Origin: Tubiluchus corallicola
Taxonomy: Eukaryota; Priapulida; Priapulimorpha; Priapulimorphida; Tubiluchidae
Length of the DNA: 64,000 nucleotides
Assembly (NCBI GenBank): GCA_030141605.1
Contig: JAQGDQ010000068.1
Coordinates: 560,001 to 624,000, forward strand
Direction: 5' to 3'
The notes under the pieces were generated by a model that saw nothing but the letters and a program-made list of their open reading frames with translations, did not search any database and was not told the DNA's origin. Made by a program: the position numbers and the translations under genes. Shown here piece by piece: positions 62,839 to 64,000 of this stretch. The first letter of the stretch is position 1. Every line of letters begins with the position of its first letter.

Positions 62839-64000
62839 TTAAGATTGTGTAACAATGCAGGATCTGCTTGTCTCATCTGTTTACTTTTACAAACAGTTTG
62901 TGTTTTAATCTCGGGTGAAAATGTTTTAAACTATCCATACGCCTAGGTGTGCTTTAGAGCACATATACTAAAATTAGTTTTATTCAAAAAATTGCGTGTT
63001 CTTAATATCGGTCACATTAATCAATATAAAAACGTATGTTTTATGATCATCTTCTTAAATAATTTACTGCCAAATATTTTTAACGATTATTTGTGACAGA
63101 GATATTCACGAATATAATGAAAACAAGCAGACAAAAATAAAGCGTAAAATTAGCTCAATTTTTATTATAATAGAGATAATGGATAATGGATATAAAAGCG
63201 AGTAAACAAATGCTTACGTACAATATTCGTAAATGTAAAACTAACATATTGAGACATCTAGTCAAATATCATGGCACCGTCGAATGGAAAACTATCCCAA
63301 ATGCCGTAAAACCCCCACAAATGCTCAATACTTTAAAGAAAAAACGAACAAATAGGTACTTCTTGTGCCTTTAGGCTGCGCCAGCTATAATAGCGAAAAC
63401 AGTTACATTGTACTATTATTGCAGCAATAATATACTTCAAAAATATAAATTATTAGATTTAGGCCTATATGATCTCATAACTGCATCGCAAAACTTTTTG
63501 CGAAGATCAGGAAGGGAGTTACGTTGTGCAATACACATGAACATGCAACTTAGGCTTTGCTATTGTTAGAGGTAATCGGTAACTAATGGAGTATATATCA
63601 TAACTAGTCTTAAGATACACCCTTAGGCACTTTGACTCTAGTTTAGATATACCTAGTACAGAATGGGGGTATATTTAAACTGGTACAACCGTGCAGTACC
63701 TAGAGTCATGAAACTTGCAGGCTAGGTAATTGGGATAGGGCCCAGACAATGGTATGGTGAACAGTGACTTTTAGTGAAAGGTTCAAAATCAGTAGACATC
63801 CGTCAATTTTACAATTGTCGTGCAGCTCTTCCTAGACTGAATTTTTTTTCACAACTATGGAGCTGGGGTGGGATAAATGTGCATTAACTATTTATCAAAC
63901 GTTAACTAAAGCGTGGCAGGGGGCAAATGTCGAAATGAGGGCAAACGGTTTGTCACTCAACGCTTCTTGCAGTACTGTGGTTAGAATCCTGTGTTTTTTT
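62839..64000. other. Downstream of HPGD-like exon 6, no exon recognised
   Basis: AATAAA at 63136-63141 could serve if the 62838 stop is real. I looked for a final exon (about 35 codons, phase-2 acceptor) and found none. ORF 63186-63374 (62 codons) has no recognisable motif. Confidence 0.45.

Noticed and set aside
63186-63374. Possible last exon of the HPGD-like gene
   Set aside because: The frame and sequence do not match the expected C-terminal SDR segment, and no suitable phase-2 acceptor precedes it.

Overview
The window is animal nuclear DNA: AT-rich, gene-poor, with spliceosomal (GT-AG) introns from about 0.36 to 23.7 kb, long trinucleotide and dinucleotide microsatellites, and relics of many transposon classes. 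The genes (two FFAR4-like class A GPCRs, mitochondrial sulfite oxidase, MORN2, an HPGD-like SDR) and the presence of Penelope-like, LINE, hAT and tRNA-SINE relics suggest an invertebrate, perhaps marine. The phylum cannot be fixed from the sequence alone.

Layout (all confident genes are on the + strand): 1-909, the TM4-to-C-terminus part of a class A GPCR whose 5' part lies outside the window; 4203-5915, sulfite oxidase with an uninterrupted CDS; 19925-20368, MORN2; 24409-24476 plus 48224-49168, a second, paralogous GPCR whose TM1 exon and main exon are separated by a 23.7-kb intron; 54719-62838, six exons of an NAD-dependent SDR most like 15-hydroxyprostaglandin dehydrogenase, probably missing its last exon. 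Two small unassigned ORFs at 13.4-14.1 kb face each other.

The rest is mostly repeats. There are tRNA-Thr-like SINE units with a period near 330 bp at 1.5, 7.3-8.1, 14.7 and 47.2 kb. Fold-back elements lie at 6.4, 10.3 and 28.7 kb. A terminal-inverted-repeat family is present as a 214-bp copy at 25.3 kb and a 545-bp copy at 53.7 kb. A hAT-like MITE with an 8-bp target duplication is at 42.1 kb, and a solo-LTR-like element with a perfect 5-bp duplication is at 60.7 kb. LINE relics of at least three kinds lie at 31.2, 35.4, 44.4 and 56.6 kb, and three Penelope-like GIY-YIG fragments lie at 56.3, 58.7 and 61.5 kb.

The genes do not form a pathway; they are ordinary neighbours on a chromosome. 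The two GPCRs share distinctive features (WP after the ECL2 cysteine, Tyr at 6.48, a similar ICL3 start) and probably arose by local duplication, with SUOX and MORN2 between them. I did not find a coherent new multi-gene system. The most informative points are the split GPCR, the truncated-looking SDR, and several well-delimited non-autonomous transposons.
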